Assembly: GCA_050248955.1 (NCBI GenBank)
Contig: JBFWRK010000006.1
Span: forward strand, 186,001 to 250,000
Length of the DNA stretch: 64,000 nt
Source of the DNA: JBFWRK01 sp050248955
Lineage (GTDB): Bacteria; Actinomycetota; Acidimicrobiia; Acidimicrobiales; Ilumatobacteraceae
Reading direction: 5' to 3'
Below are positions 32,119-40,111 of the stretch, piece after piece. Position 1 is the stretch's first letter. The number at the start of each line of letters is the position of its first letter. Under the pieces are notes generated by a model. That model was not told the DNA's origin. It saw nothing but the letters and a program-made list of their open reading frames with translations, and ran no database searches. A program made the position numbers and the translations under genes.

Positions 32119-32571
32119 ATGCTTGCCGTCGGTGATCCAGCCCCCGATTTCTCGTTGCCCGACCAGCACGGCGAACCGTTCGATGCGGCGTCCGTGCGCG
32201 GGCGGCGGGCACTCGTGTACTTCTACCCGCGGGCGGACACGCCTGGGTGCACGACGCAGGCGTGCGGCCTCCGCGACGTGATGGGCGAGGTCGGCGACAC
32301 GGCGATCATCGGCATCAGCCCGGACAAGCCGGCAGCGCTGGCGAAGTTCGACACGAAGTACGGCCTCGGGTTCACGCTGCTCTCTGACGTCGCCCATGCC
32401 GTCGCCGAGGCGTTCGGCGTCTGGCAGGAGAAGAAGCTGTACGGCAAGGTCTCGATGGGCATCGTCCGGTCCGCGTTCCTCGTCGGTCCGGACGGCCGCC
32501 TCGAACAGGTCTGGTACAAGATCAGCGCGAAGGACACGCCGACGAAGCTGCTCGAAGCCATCGCGGCATGA
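32119..32571 (+). CDS. bcp: Thioredoxin-dependent peroxiredoxin (BCP family)
   Basis: A 150-residue cytoplasmic peroxidase reducing hydroperoxides. The peroxidatic cysteine is in YFYPRADTPGCTTQAC, with a possible resolving cysteine five residues later, the atypical 2-Cys arrangement of many BCP proteins. The ATG at 32119 follows TAGGTT by 7 bases; that hexamer overlaps the stop codon of the previous gene. The dehydratase gene starts inside its stop codon (ATGA). Confidence 0.92.
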   Translation: MLAVGDPAPDFSLPDQHGEPFDAASVRGRRALVYFYPRADTPGCTTQACGLRDVMGEVGDTAIIGISPDKPAALAKFDTKYGLGFTLLSDVAHAVAEAFGVWQEKKLYGKVSMGIVRSAFLVGPDGRLEQVWYKISAKDTPTKLLEAIAA

Positions 32572-32996
32572 CTGCACTGCCGGCGCCGGCCGACGTCCTC
32601 CCGCATCGTCCGCCGTTCCTCTTCGTCGACGAGCTCGTGGCGGTCGTACCCGGTCGGTCCGCCACGGGGCGCTGGCACCTCACCGGGGACGAGTGGTTCT
32701 TCACCGGTCACTTCCCGGGGCGTCCCACGCTCCCCGGCGTGCTCATGTGCGAGGCGATCGCGCAGGTCGGTGCGGTGGCGGTGCTCCTGGACGAGCGGTT
32801 CACGGGCAAGTTGCCACTGTTCGGTGGCCTCGATGGCGCCCGCTTCCGCCGTCAGGTGGGGCCGGGCGATTCGCTCGAGCTCTCGGTGGAGCTCAGCCGG
32901 ATGTCCGCACGGGCCGGCAAGGGACACGGCACGGCGACACTCGGCGGTGAGCTCGCCTGCGAGTGCGACCTGTTGTTCGTCGTGGTCGACGCCTGA
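32568..32996 (+). CDS. fabZ: 3-hydroxyacyl-ACP dehydratase (FabZ-like hotdog protein)
   Basis: A 142-residue hotdog-fold protein of the FabZ family, which dehydrates 3-hydroxyacyl-ACP in fatty acid elongation. The motif LPHRPPFLFVD, the catalytic histidine in FTGHFPGRPTLPGVL and the catalytic glutamate in MCEAIAQVG are all present. It overlaps bcp by 4 bp and is separated from the fab cluster at 34-38 kb, so whether it serves as the housekeeping dehydratase is an inference. Confidence 0.85.
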   Translation: MTALPAPADVLPHRPPFLFVDELVAVVPGRSATGRWHLTGDEWFFTGHFPGRPTLPGVLMCEAIAQVGAVAVLLDERFTGKLPLFGGLDGARFRRQVGPGDSLELSVELSRMSARAGKGHGTATLGGELACECDLLFVVVDA

Positions 32997-33029
32997 AACT
33001 CTGTAACACCCCGCGCGGATGATGGAGTC

Positions 33030-33284
33030 ATGCTCCTGCTCCATCACATCATCATCGACAGCGACGACCCACGAGTGGGCCACGCCGACATCGCCTGTGC
33101 CGACAACGTCGGGCTGGGACGCCGGCTCGCCGCGCTCGGCGTGCCGGTCGGCGATGCCGACGAGGCGCTCGCCGTCGCTCATCTCGACGGCAACGTGGTC
33201 CCGACCTGGTCCGCCCGCTCCGTTCGTCCGTGCCCGACCTGCACCTTGGTCGCCACCACGAAGGGTTGGGCAGTCGCCGCCTGA
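33030..33284 (+). CDS. Hypothetical protein (84 aa)
   Basis: An 84-residue product with a histidine-rich start (MLLLHHIIID), aspartate-rich middle and a CPTC pair near the C-terminus. A weak ribosome binding site (GGAG) precedes the ATG at 33030. It fills the otherwise empty gap between the dehydratase gene and the convergent bacterioferritin gene. No family is recognised; support is codon-like composition and position only. Confidence 0.4.
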   Translation: MLLLHHIIIDSDDPRVGHADIACADNVGLGRRLAALGVPVGDADEALAVAHLDGNVVPTWSARSVRPCPTCTLVATTKGWAVAA

Positions 33285-33314
33285 CGACGCACGGACCGGC
33301 GGTTGCCGATCGGC

Positions 33315-33775
<461 letters not shown>

Positions 33776-33779
<4 letters not shown>

Positions 33780-33973
33780 GCAGACGAACTTAGCCCCATG
33801 GCCCGTGTCCGGACGCTGCCTGCCAGGAGCTCGTCGATCCAGGGATGGCACCCGCCGCAGTCCGTTCCCGCACCACAGCGCGCGCCGATCTGCTCGATGT
33901 TCCCGGCTCCGTCGGCGACCGCTTCGCTGATGGTCTTCTCGGAGACGTGTCTGCACTGGCAGAGGATCGCCAT
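33776..33973 (-). CDS. bfd: Bacterioferritin-associated ferredoxin (2Fe-2S)
   Basis: A 65-residue BFD-like ferredoxin. Cluster cysteines are in CQC at the N-terminus and in GARCGAGTDCGGC, the C-x-C and C-x4-C arrangement of this fold. Bfd reduces the heme of Bfr so stored iron can be released. It overlaps bfr (ATGA) and is the first gene of the operon. CAATCT lies 7 bases before the ATG, so the transcript is probably leaderless. Confidence 0.9.
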
Positions 33974-33976
33974 GAA

Positions 33977-34010
33977 GTTAAGATTGCCTAACGAATCACG
34001 GGTTTGTCAA
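33977..34010 (-). promoter_or_regulatory. bfd-bfr promoter with DtxR/IdeR-type iron box
   Basis: On the minus strand TTGACA (34010-34005) and CAATCT (33986-33981) are 18 bp apart, and the ATG follows 7 bases later. A 16-bp palindrome (33977-33992; GTTAAG, 4 bp, CCTAAC on the plus strand) covers the -10. The half-sites resemble the TTAGG/CCTAA arms of DtxR/IdeR iron boxes. Whether the regulator represses or activates cannot be told from position alone. Confidence 0.7.
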
Positions 34011-34019
34011 CTTCGCCGT

Positions 34020-35201
34020 TCAGGGTGTGCCGATGATCACCGAGCCGTTGTGCCCGCCGAACCCGAAGTTGTTCGAGATCACCGGCCCGGGCTCCCAGGC
34101 GCGCGCGGCGCCGATGACGAGATCGATCGTCATCCCCTCGGAGAGCGTCGTCGTGCCGGCGGTCGGCGGAATGAGGCGGTGCTCGATGGAGAGCAGCGCG
34201 GCGACGGCCTCCAGCGCGCCGGCGGCGCCGAGCGCATGGCCGGTGACTCCCTTCGTCGACACCACCGGCGGGCCGGGGTTGCCGAACACCTTCGCGATCG
34301 CGTCGGCCTCGGCGGCGTCGTTCAGCGGCGTCGAGGTGCCGTGCGCGTTGATCTGGCGGATGTCGGTGGCGTCCAGCTCGGCGTCGGCGAGCGCGAGCTC
34401 CATGCAGGTGACGGCGCCGGCGCCGCCGGGCGAGGGGGCCGTGATGTGGTGGGCGTCGGCGTTGCTCGCCGCACCCAGGATCTCGCCGTAGATGGTGGCG
34501 CCACGGGCGAGCGCCATCTCGCGCTCCTCGAGCACGAGCACACCGGCTCCTTCGCCGAGGACGAACCCGTCCCGCTCGACGTCGAACGGGCGCGAACGTC
34601 CGCTCGACGACATCGCGGTCATGTTCGTGAACCCGGCCACCGACGTCGGCGTCGCCGCGGTCTCGGCGCCGCCGCTCACGACGACATCGGCGAGGCCCCA
34701 GGCGATCGTCCTCGCCGCGTAGCCGATCGCGTGCGTCGAGGCGGCGCACGCCGTGCAGATCGTCTCGTTCGGGCCTTGCAGTCCGTAGCGCATGGAGATC
34801 GATGCGCCGGAGGCGTTCGCCATCATCATCGGGACGAGGAACGGCGAGACCCGCCGATCGCCGCGCTCGATCCGGATCTGCACCTGCTCCTCGAGCGCGT
34901 GCAGGCCGCCGACGCCGGTTCCGAAGATCACACCCTTGCGACCGGGAGCCGCCGTGAGCTCGCCGGCATGCTCGAACGCCTCGGCCGCGGCCGCGAGCGC
35001 GAACTGCTGCACCCGGTCGGCCCGGCGGGCTTCCTTCGGGCTGTCGAACCATGGTGAGGGATCCCAGTCGGGGATGACGGACACGCTCGAACCCGACACC
35101 GCGGGACCGAGGAGGCCTTGCCAGAAGGCTGCCTTCCCGATCCCCGACGGCGCGACGACACCGAACCCCGTGACGACAACTCGACGGCCGGCCCCGCGCA
35201 T
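34020..35201 (-). CDS. fabF: Beta-ketoacyl-ACP synthase II (KAS II)
   Basis: FabF condenses malonyl-ACP with acyl-ACP in chain elongation. The 393-residue thiolase-fold protein shows the catalytic cysteine in ICTACAASTHAIG, the two histidines in NAHGTSTPLND and TGHALGAAGALEA, and the terminal NNFGFGGHNGSV. The ATG overlaps the acpP stop (TGATG). It is the last gene of the fabD-fabH-fabG-acpP-fabF operon. Confidence 0.95.
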   Translation of the reverse strand: MRGAGRRVVVTGFGVVAPSGIGKAAFWQGLLGPAVSGSSVSVIPDWDPSPWFDSPKEARRADRVQQFALAAAAEAFEHAGELTAAPGRKGVIFGTGVGGLHALEEQVQIRIERGDRRVSPFLVPMMMANASGASISMRYGLQGPNETICTACAASTHAIGYAARTIAWGLADVVVSGGAETAATPTSVAGFTNMTAMSSSGRSRPFDVERDGFVLGEGAGVLVLEEREMALARGATIYGEILGAASNADAHHITAPSPGGAGAVTCMELALADAELDATDIRQINAHGTSTPLNDAAEADAIAKVFGNPGPPVVSTKGVTGHALGAAGALEAVAALLSIEHRLIPPTAGTTTLSEGMTIDLVIGAARAWEPGPVISNNFGFGGHNGSVIIGTP

Positions 35202-35437
35202 CAGAGCTTCGACGTGACCAGGTCGTACGCCTGGCCGACGGTTTCGACGCCTTCGAGGTCCTCTTCGGGAACCTCGACGCCGAACTCCTCCTCGAGCGCC
35301 ATCACGAGCTCGACGAGGTCGAGGCTGTCGGCGTCGAGATCGTCGCCGAACTTGGCTTCCGGCACGACCTTGCCCTCATCGACGCTCAGCACCTCGACGG
35401 CGCACTTGCGGAAGCGAGCGAACAACTCCTGGTCCAC
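35201..35437 (-). CDS. acpP: Acyl carrier protein
   Basis: A 78-residue acidic four-helix carrier. The phosphopantetheine serine is S38 in DLDADSLDLVELVMALEEEF. The GTG at 35437 has the ribosome binding site AAGGAGA upstream. A TACGTT hexamer in the 49-bp gap from fabG could be an extra promoter, which would help make ACP more abundant than its neighbours. Confidence 0.96.
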   Translation of the reverse strand: MDQELFARFRKCAVEVLSVDEGKVVPEAKFGDDLDADSLDLVELVMALEEEFGVEVPEEDLEGVETVGQAYDLVTSKL

Positions 35438-35486
35438 GGGGATCTCCTTGTTGTGTCAGTGGTCAGAACGTAGCGACCCGGGAGGG

Positions 35487-36257
35487 TCAGTGCCCCATGC
35501 CGAGGCCGCCGTCGACCGGTACGACGGCACCCGTGATGTAGGCGGCATCGGGCGAGGCGAGGAACGCCACGACGCCGGCGATCTCGTCGGCGGTGGCCAT
35601 GCGGCCGAGCGGGACGGCGGCGGTGAGCTCGTTGAGTCGCTTCTCGCCGAGCGTGGCCGTCATGTCGGTCTCGACCGGACCGGGCGCGACGACGTTCACG
35701 GTGATGCTCCTCGACCCGAGCTCTCGGGCCAGTGATCGGGCGAGACCGACGAGCCCCGCCTTCGACGCCGCGTAGTTCGCCTGGCCGGCGGAACCGAGCA
35801 GCGCGACGACCGACGACATGAACACGATGCGGCCCTTGCGGGCGCGCAGCATGCCCTGCGTGGCGCGCTTGGCGACCCGGTACGCCGCGACGAGGTTGGC
35901 GTCGACGACGCTCGCGAAGTCGTCCTCGCTCATCCGCAGCAGGAGCGTGTCCTTCGTGATGCCGGCGTTCGAGACGAGCACCTCGACCGGCCCGAGCTCG
36001 GCTTCGATGGTGCTGAACGCGGCGTCGACGTCCGCCACGGACGTGACGTCGCACTTCACGCCGAACAGCCCGTCCGGTGGCGGGCTCGAGTGGTACGTCA
36101 CGGCGACACGGTCGCCGAGCGCGGCGAACCGACGCGCACACGCGAGGCCGATGCCCCGCGAGCCGCCGGTCACGAGGACGACGCGACCGTGCTCGCCACT
36201 GTCGGCCGCTCGGGCAGGCGCGCTGCGCTCGCTCGACGGCGTCCCGCTGTCGGTCAC
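35487..36257 (-). CDS. fabG: 3-oxoacyl-ACP reductase
   Basis: FabG reduces 3-oxoacyl-ACP with NADPH. The 256-residue short-chain dehydrogenase shows the cofactor loop TGGSRGIG, NAG in VSNAGITKD, the catalytic serine in FMSSVVALLG and Y-x-x-x-K in NYAASKAG. The N-terminal 25 residues (serine/alanine-rich) precede the Rossmann fold, so a later start is possible; the ATG at 36257 overlaps the fabH stop. Confidence 0.92.
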   Translation of the reverse strand: MTDSGTPSSERSAPARAADSGEHGRVVLVTGGSRGIGLACARRFAALGDRVAVTYHSSPPPDGLFGVKCDVTSVADVDAAFSTIEAELGPVEVLVSNAGITKDTLLLRMSEDDFASVVDANLVAAYRVAKRATQGMLRARKGRIVFMSSVVALLGSAGQANYAASKAGLVGLARSLARELGSRSITVNVVAPGPVETDMTATLGEKRLNELTAAVPLGRMATADEIAGVVAFLASPDAAYITGAVVPVDGGLGMGH

Positions 36258-37210
36258 GCTTCGTCGCCGCCCCAGCGGAGGATCGCACTCGCCGCCGTCA
36301 TGCCGGCGCCGAACCCGACGAGCAGCACGAGGTCGCCGTTCTCGACGCGTCCGGCCTCCAGCCCTGCCGCGAGTGCGAGCGGGATCGAGGCCGACGACGT
36401 GTTGCCGGTCTCCTGGAGCACGGTCGACACGCGCTCCATGGGAAGGCCCAGCCGGCGGCAGGCGGCGTCGATGATCCGGATGTTCGCCTGGTGCGGCACG
36501 ACGAGCTTGATCTGATCGGCGTCGACGCCGGCGGCCTTCAGCGACTTCTCCGCCGAGTCGACCATGATCCGCACGGCGCGCCGGAACACCTCTTTGCCGT
36601 CCATGTGGAGGTACTCACCGATGTCGCAGTAGAGGAACCGCTCCGCCGAGCCGTCGGCGTCGAGATCCCACCCGAGCAGCTGGCCCGGTCCGTCCACCGC
36701 TTCGATCACGACCGCGCCCGAGCCGTCGGCGAAGAGGATCGCAGTGTTGCGGTCGTCCCAGTCGGTGATGCGGGCGAGCGTGTCGGTCCCGATCACGAGG
36801 ATCTTCTCCGCGCCCATCGCGATCATGCCGTGGGCCTGGACCAGCGCGTAGACGAAGCCCGAGCAGGCGGCGTTGATGTCGTGGGCACCGCAGCGCATGC
36901 CGAGCTCGACCTGCACGGTGGCCGAGGTCGCCGGCACGGTCCGGTCGGGCGTGGTCGTCGCGAGGATCAGCTGATCGATCTCGAGCGGATCGAGGCCGGC
37001 CATGTCGATCGCCTTGCGCCCCGACTCGATCGAGAGCCCGGCAGTCGTGCCACCGACGTGGCGGCGCTCGATGCCGGTGCGCTCGCGGATCCACGCGTCG
37101 GAGGTGTCCATCGTGAGCGCGAGATCGTCGTTCGTGACGACCTTCGGAGGCAGGGCGGTGCCCCACCCGGTGACGACGGCGCCGCGGACGCCGGCGGGCA
37201 TGGCGGGCAT
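36254..37210 (-). CDS. fabH: Beta-ketoacyl-ACP synthase III
   Basis: FabH starts fatty acid synthesis by condensing an acyl-CoA with malonyl-ACP, and its primer choice sets straight or branched chains. The 318-residue protein shows the catalytic cysteine in INAACSGFVYAL, histidine in VVPHQANIRI and asparagine in GNTSSASIPLAL. The ATG at 37210 is one base from the fabD stop. Confidence 0.95.
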   Translation of the reverse strand: MPAMPAGVRGAVVTGWGTALPPKVVTNDDLALTMDTSDAWIRERTGIERRHVGGTTAGLSIESGRKAIDMAGLDPLEIDQLILATTTPDRTVPATSATVQVELGMRCGAHDINAACSGFVYALVQAHGMIAMGAEKILVIGTDTLARITDWDDRNTAILFADGSGAVVIEAVDGPGQLLGWDLDADGSAERFLYCDIGEYLHMDGKEVFRRAVRIMVDSAEKSLKAAGVDADQIKLVVPHQANIRIIDAACRRLGLPMERVSTVLQETGNTSSASIPLALAAGLEAGRVENGDLVLLVGFGAGMTAASAILRWGGDEA

Positions 37211-37211
37211 C

Positions 37212-38387
37212 TCAGACCGTCCTCAACCAGGCAATCGGCTGGCGACCGGTGATCCGTTCGCCTTCGACCGCGATGTAGCTCTGCACGATCCCGGCGAACG
37301 GCGAACGCACCTCCTGCTCGCCGACCATGCCGATCACGGTTCCGACCTCGATCATGGTTCCTCCTGAGATGTCTCCGACGGGAGTGAAGATGCCCGCGCC
37401 GGGACTGACGACGAGCCGTTCGACGGCGAAGAGGTGCTCACCTTCGAGCTGCGCCGGCGCCTTCGGCATCGTCGTGGCGATCCAGTCGAGGAGCCGGTTC
37501 AGCTCCTCCGGCGTGGCCACCGAGATCGTTCGCGCGGCGTCGACCGTGCGCTTCGCCATGCCCGTGAGGACGCCGCCCGGCCCGAGCTCGACGTAGTCGG
37601 TCACGCCCTCCTGCTGGAGCGCGAGCAGGCAGTGCTTCCAGCGCACGGGGCTCGAGAGCTGAGCCGACAGGAGGCTCGCCCAGTCGGCGCCGTTCGCGTG
37701 CGGGAGCGCGTCGACGTTGGAGATCACGGACACCTCGGAGTCGCGAGGTGCGGCGTCGGCGATCGCCTTGCGGAGCCGATCTCGCGCGGGCGCCATGAAC
37801 GGCGTGTGGAAGGCACCGGCGACCTGCAGCGGCATCACCTTCTTCGCACCGATCTCCTTGGCGACGATCGCCGCGGCGGCGACGCCTTCGGGTGAGCCGG
37901 CGATCACGACCTGGCCGGGCGCGTTGAAGTTCGCGACCCAGACCTCGCTGTCCGCCCGGCGGCAGGCGATCTCGACCTGGTCGTCGTCGAGGCCGAGCAC
38001 GGCTGCCATCGTGCCCGGATTCTCGATGCCTGCGTCGTGCATCGCCTCGGCGCGCTCGCACACGAGACGGACGCCGTCGTCGAAGCTGAGCGCGCCGCAG
38101 GCTGTCAGCGCGGTGTACTCGCCGAGGCTGTGGCCAGCGCAGAAGCTCGGCTCGATGCCCAGCCGCTCGACGGCGTCGAGCACCATCAAGCTGGACACGA
38201 ACGTCATCAGCTGGGCGTTGCGTGTGTCCTTGAGCTCCTCGGCGTCGGCGTCGAGCAGGAGTCGAGCGACATCACGCCCGCAGACCTCGGAAGCCTCGTC
38301 GACGAGCTCCCAGCTCTCGTGCTCGACCCATGGCCGACCCATGCCCGGCCGCTGAGAACCCTGGCCGGGGAACGTGAACGCAAGCAT
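37212..38387 (-). CDS. fabD: Malonyl-CoA:ACP transacylase fused to a lysine-less biotinyl/lipoyl-like domain
   Basis: FabD transfers malonate from CoA to ACP. The catalytic core (about residues 1-310) has FPGQGSQ, the serine nucleophile S87 in GHSLGEYTA and histidine H194 in GAFHTPFM. Unlike the usual protein of about 310 residues, this one has 391. The extra C-terminal part (about 318-391) matches the biotinyl/lipoyl hammerhead: VVSPGAGIF, EVGTVIGMV, RSPFAGIVQS, VEGERITGRQPIAWL. The EAMKM hairpin is replaced by GEQEV, so it has no lysine to biotinylate. AGGAG lies 12 bases before the ATG. It leads the fab operon. Confidence 0.92.
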   Translation of the reverse strand: MLAFTFPGQGSQRPGMGRPWVEHESWELVDEASEVCGRDVARLLLDADAEELKDTRNAQLMTFVSSLMVLDAVERLGIEPSFCAGHSLGEYTALTACGALSFDDGVRLVCERAEAMHDAGIENPGTMAAVLGLDDDQVEIACRRADSEVWVANFNAPGQVVIAGSPEGVAAAAIVAKEIGAKKVMPLQVAGAFHTPFMAPARDRLRKAIADAAPRDSEVSVISNVDALPHANGADWASLLSAQLSSPVRWKHCLLALQQEGVTDYVELGPGGVLTGMAKRTVDAARTISVATPEELNRLLDWIATTMPKAPAQLEGEHLFAVERLVVSPGAGIFTPVGDISGGTMIEVGTVIGMVGEQEVRSPFAGIVQSYIAVEGERITGRQPIAWLRTV

Positions 38388-38432
38388 CGACTCGATGGTC
38401 TCCTGTAGGTGGACGATCCCCCTGGTGACGCC

Positions 38433-38478
38433 ACGCTAACCGCTCCTTGCAGGCTTCCAATTGCTACCGAGTGGTAAC
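38433..38478 (-). promoter_or_regulatory. fab operon promoter with adjacent inverted repeat
   Basis: On the minus strand TTGGAA (38460-38455) and TAGCGT (38438-38433) are 16 bp apart, about 45 bp before the fabD start. Immediately upstream of the -35 is an imperfect inverted repeat, GCTACC (38463-38468), 4 bp, GGTAAC (38473-38478). That position suits an activator; in Streptomyces the fabD-led operon is activated by FasR. Naming the protein here is inference. Confidence 0.45.
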
Positions 38479-38525
38479 ACCGGGAGGACCGGAGGAGGGC
38501 GGCGCTAACCTCACGCTCGCTGCTC

Positions 38526-38608
38526 GCCCGAGTGGCGGAATGGCAGACGCGACGGACTCAAAATCCGTTGTCCGAAAGGGCGTGTGGGTTCGAATCCCAC
38601 CTCGGGCA
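38526..38608 (+). tRNA. tRNA-Leu (CAA anticodon)
   Basis: Acceptor GCCCGAG (38526-38532) pairs with CTCGGGC (38601-38607), with discriminator A at 38608. The anticodon stem ACGGA/TCCGT encloses CTCAAAA, giving anticodon CAA. A long variable arm (TGTCCGAAAGGGCGT) and T-loop GTTCGAATCC confirm a type II leucine tRNA. CCA is not encoded. A TAACCT element at 38506-38511 may be the -10. Confidence 0.95.
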
Positions 38609-38650
38609 CGTAGTACGGCCTCGACTGGCCTCCGCTTCGCTTCGGCGGCC

Positions 38651-39385
38651 TCAGGTCACGGCGACGTCGAGGAGGGCTCCGATGCCGTAGGTCACCGCCA
38701 TCGCCAGGGCACCGCCGACCACCAGGCGGAGGACGGCCGGGAGCTTGGCCGAGCCGCCGAGGTGGGCGCTGAGCGCGCCGGTCAGCGTCAGTCCGAGCAG
38801 CACGCCGATGAACGCGACCGGGATGCGCGCCGAGATCGGCGGCAGCAGGATCGCGACGAGCGGGAGCACCGCGCCGACGGTGAACGCAACGGCCGAGGAC
38901 AACGCGGCGGCCCACGGGTTGGCCAGCTCCTCCCGATCGATGCCGAGCTCGAGCGAGAGATGGGCAGCGAGCGCGTCGTGCTCCGTGAGCTCTTCGGCGA
39001 CCTGCAGGGACGTCGCAGGGCTGAGCCCCCGCTGCTCCAGCAGCCCGACGAGCTCGGTCAGCTCTGCCGTCGGCATCTTCTCCAGCTCGCCGCGCTCTTT
39101 GAGCACGAGCGCCTTCTCGGTGTCGCGCTGGGTGCTCACGGACACGTATTCGCCCAACGCCATCGACACCCCGCCGGCGACCAGGCCGGCAACGCCGGCG
39201 GTCGCGATCGCCGTCGAGTCGGTGGTCGCGGCGGCGACGCCGATCACCAGACCGGCGGTGGAGACGATGCCGTCGTTGGCGCCGAGCACGCCGGCGCGCA
39301 GCCAGTTCAGCCTCGCCGAGACCGAGCCGGCGTGGGGCTCCTTGCGGTGGCCGCCGCCCGCCGCCCGTGCAGTGACGTCGGCCAT
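38651..39385 (-). CDS. VIT/CCC1-family iron/manganese transporter
   Basis: A 244-residue inner-membrane protein of the VIT1/CCC1 family, which moves Fe(II) or Mn(II) out of the cytoplasm. The signature WLRAGVLGANDGIVSTAGLVIGVAAA opens the first membrane segment (quoted here only by its ends: WLRAGVLGANDGI at about residues 28-40). Further membrane helices are near AGVAGLVAGGVSMALGEYVS, FTVGAVLPLVAILLP and FIGVLLGLTLTGAL, with a charged cytosolic helical domain (residues about 95-150) that can bind metal. The ATG has GAGGAG upstream. It lies just downstream of tRNA-Leu on the opposite strand. Confidence 0.9.
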   Translation of the reverse strand: MADVTARAAGGGHRKEPHAGSVSARLNWLRAGVLGANDGIVSTAGLVIGVAAATTDSTAIATAGVAGLVAGGVSMALGEYVSVSTQRDTEKALVLKERGELEKMPTAELTELVGLLEQRGLSPATSLQVAEELTEHDALAAHLSLELGIDREELANPWAAALSSAVAFTVGAVLPLVAILLPPISARIPVAFIGVLLGLTLTGALSAHLGGSAKLPAVLRLVVGGALAMAVTYGIGALLDVAVT

Positions 39386-39399
39386 CCTGGTCTCCTCGC

Positions 39400-40101
39400 T
39401 CAGGTCCAGTCGCTGCCGCGTTGGAGCAGCTCGACGATGAACGGATTGGTCACGCGCTCCCGGCCGACGGTCGTCGTCTGGCCGTGGCCCGGCAGGACCT
39501 GGGTCTCGTCGGCGAGCGGGAGGATCTTGCTGGCCATGGACTGCATGAGCGCCTCGAACGACCCTCCGGGTAGGTCGGTGCGCCCGATCGATCCCTGGAA
39601 CAGGTGATCGCCCGAGAACAGGATCGGCGGCTGGCCGGCGATCTCGAGCGTGAAGCACACCGAGCCGCCCGTGTGCCCAGGTGTGTGCAGCGCCGTGAAC
39701 GTCATGCCGGCACCGCGGATCTTCTCACCGTCGTCGATGCCGTAGATCACCTCGGGCGGTCGCAGGTCGAGCCCGCCGAGGTAGGCGCCGAGCTGGCCGC
39801 TCGTGCCCAAGGGATCCACCAGCATGTGGCGATCGGCGTCGTGGATCCGAACCTCGATCTCGCCACCTTCGTCGAGCCCGTGCACGAGCGAACCGACGCC
39901 ACCGATGTGATCGATGTGCCCGTGCGTGTTGAAGAGTGCGACGAGCTTCAGCCCGTGGTGCTCGAGGCGCTCGACGATGCGACCGGGATCCGGCGGCGCG
40001 TCGATCAGCACGGCCTCGCCGCCCGGGCCGTCGGGCGCGACGAGCCACGCGTTCGTCTGCGCGAGCCACAGCGGCATGCCCTCGATCAGGAGATCGCCCA
40101 T
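39400..40101 (-). CDS. Metallo-beta-lactamase fold hydrolase (glyoxalase II-like)
   Basis: A 233-residue MBL-fold enzyme. The zinc motif THGHIDH (H-x-H-x-D-H), a further ligand histidine in HTPGHTGGSVCF, the bridging aspartate in LFSGDHLFQGSIGRTD and the last histidine in VLPGHGQTTT are all present. This set matches the glyoxalase II/YcbL group of thioester hydrolases; the substrate is not certain. The ATG at 40101 is 10 bp after the malQ stop, so the two are probably co-transcribed, followed by the VIT gene. Confidence 0.88.
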   Translation of the reverse strand: MGDLLIEGMPLWLAQTNAWLVAPDGPGGEAVLIDAPPDPGRIVERLEHHGLKLVALFNTHGHIDHIGGVGSLVHGLDEGGEIEVRIHDADRHMLVDPLGTSGQLGAYLGGLDLRPPEVIYGIDDGEKIRGAGMTFTALHTPGHTGGSVCFTLEIAGQPPILFSGDHLFQGSIGRTDLPGGSFEALMQSMASKILPLADETQVLPGHGQTTTVGRERVTNPFIVELLQRGSDWT

Positions 40102-40111
40102 GTGGCCGAAG

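Noticed and set aside
38609..38660. Hairpin GGCCTCCGC...GCGGCC after tRNA-Leu as a terminator
   Set aside because: The stem has mismatches and no T-run follows; not strong enough to list.
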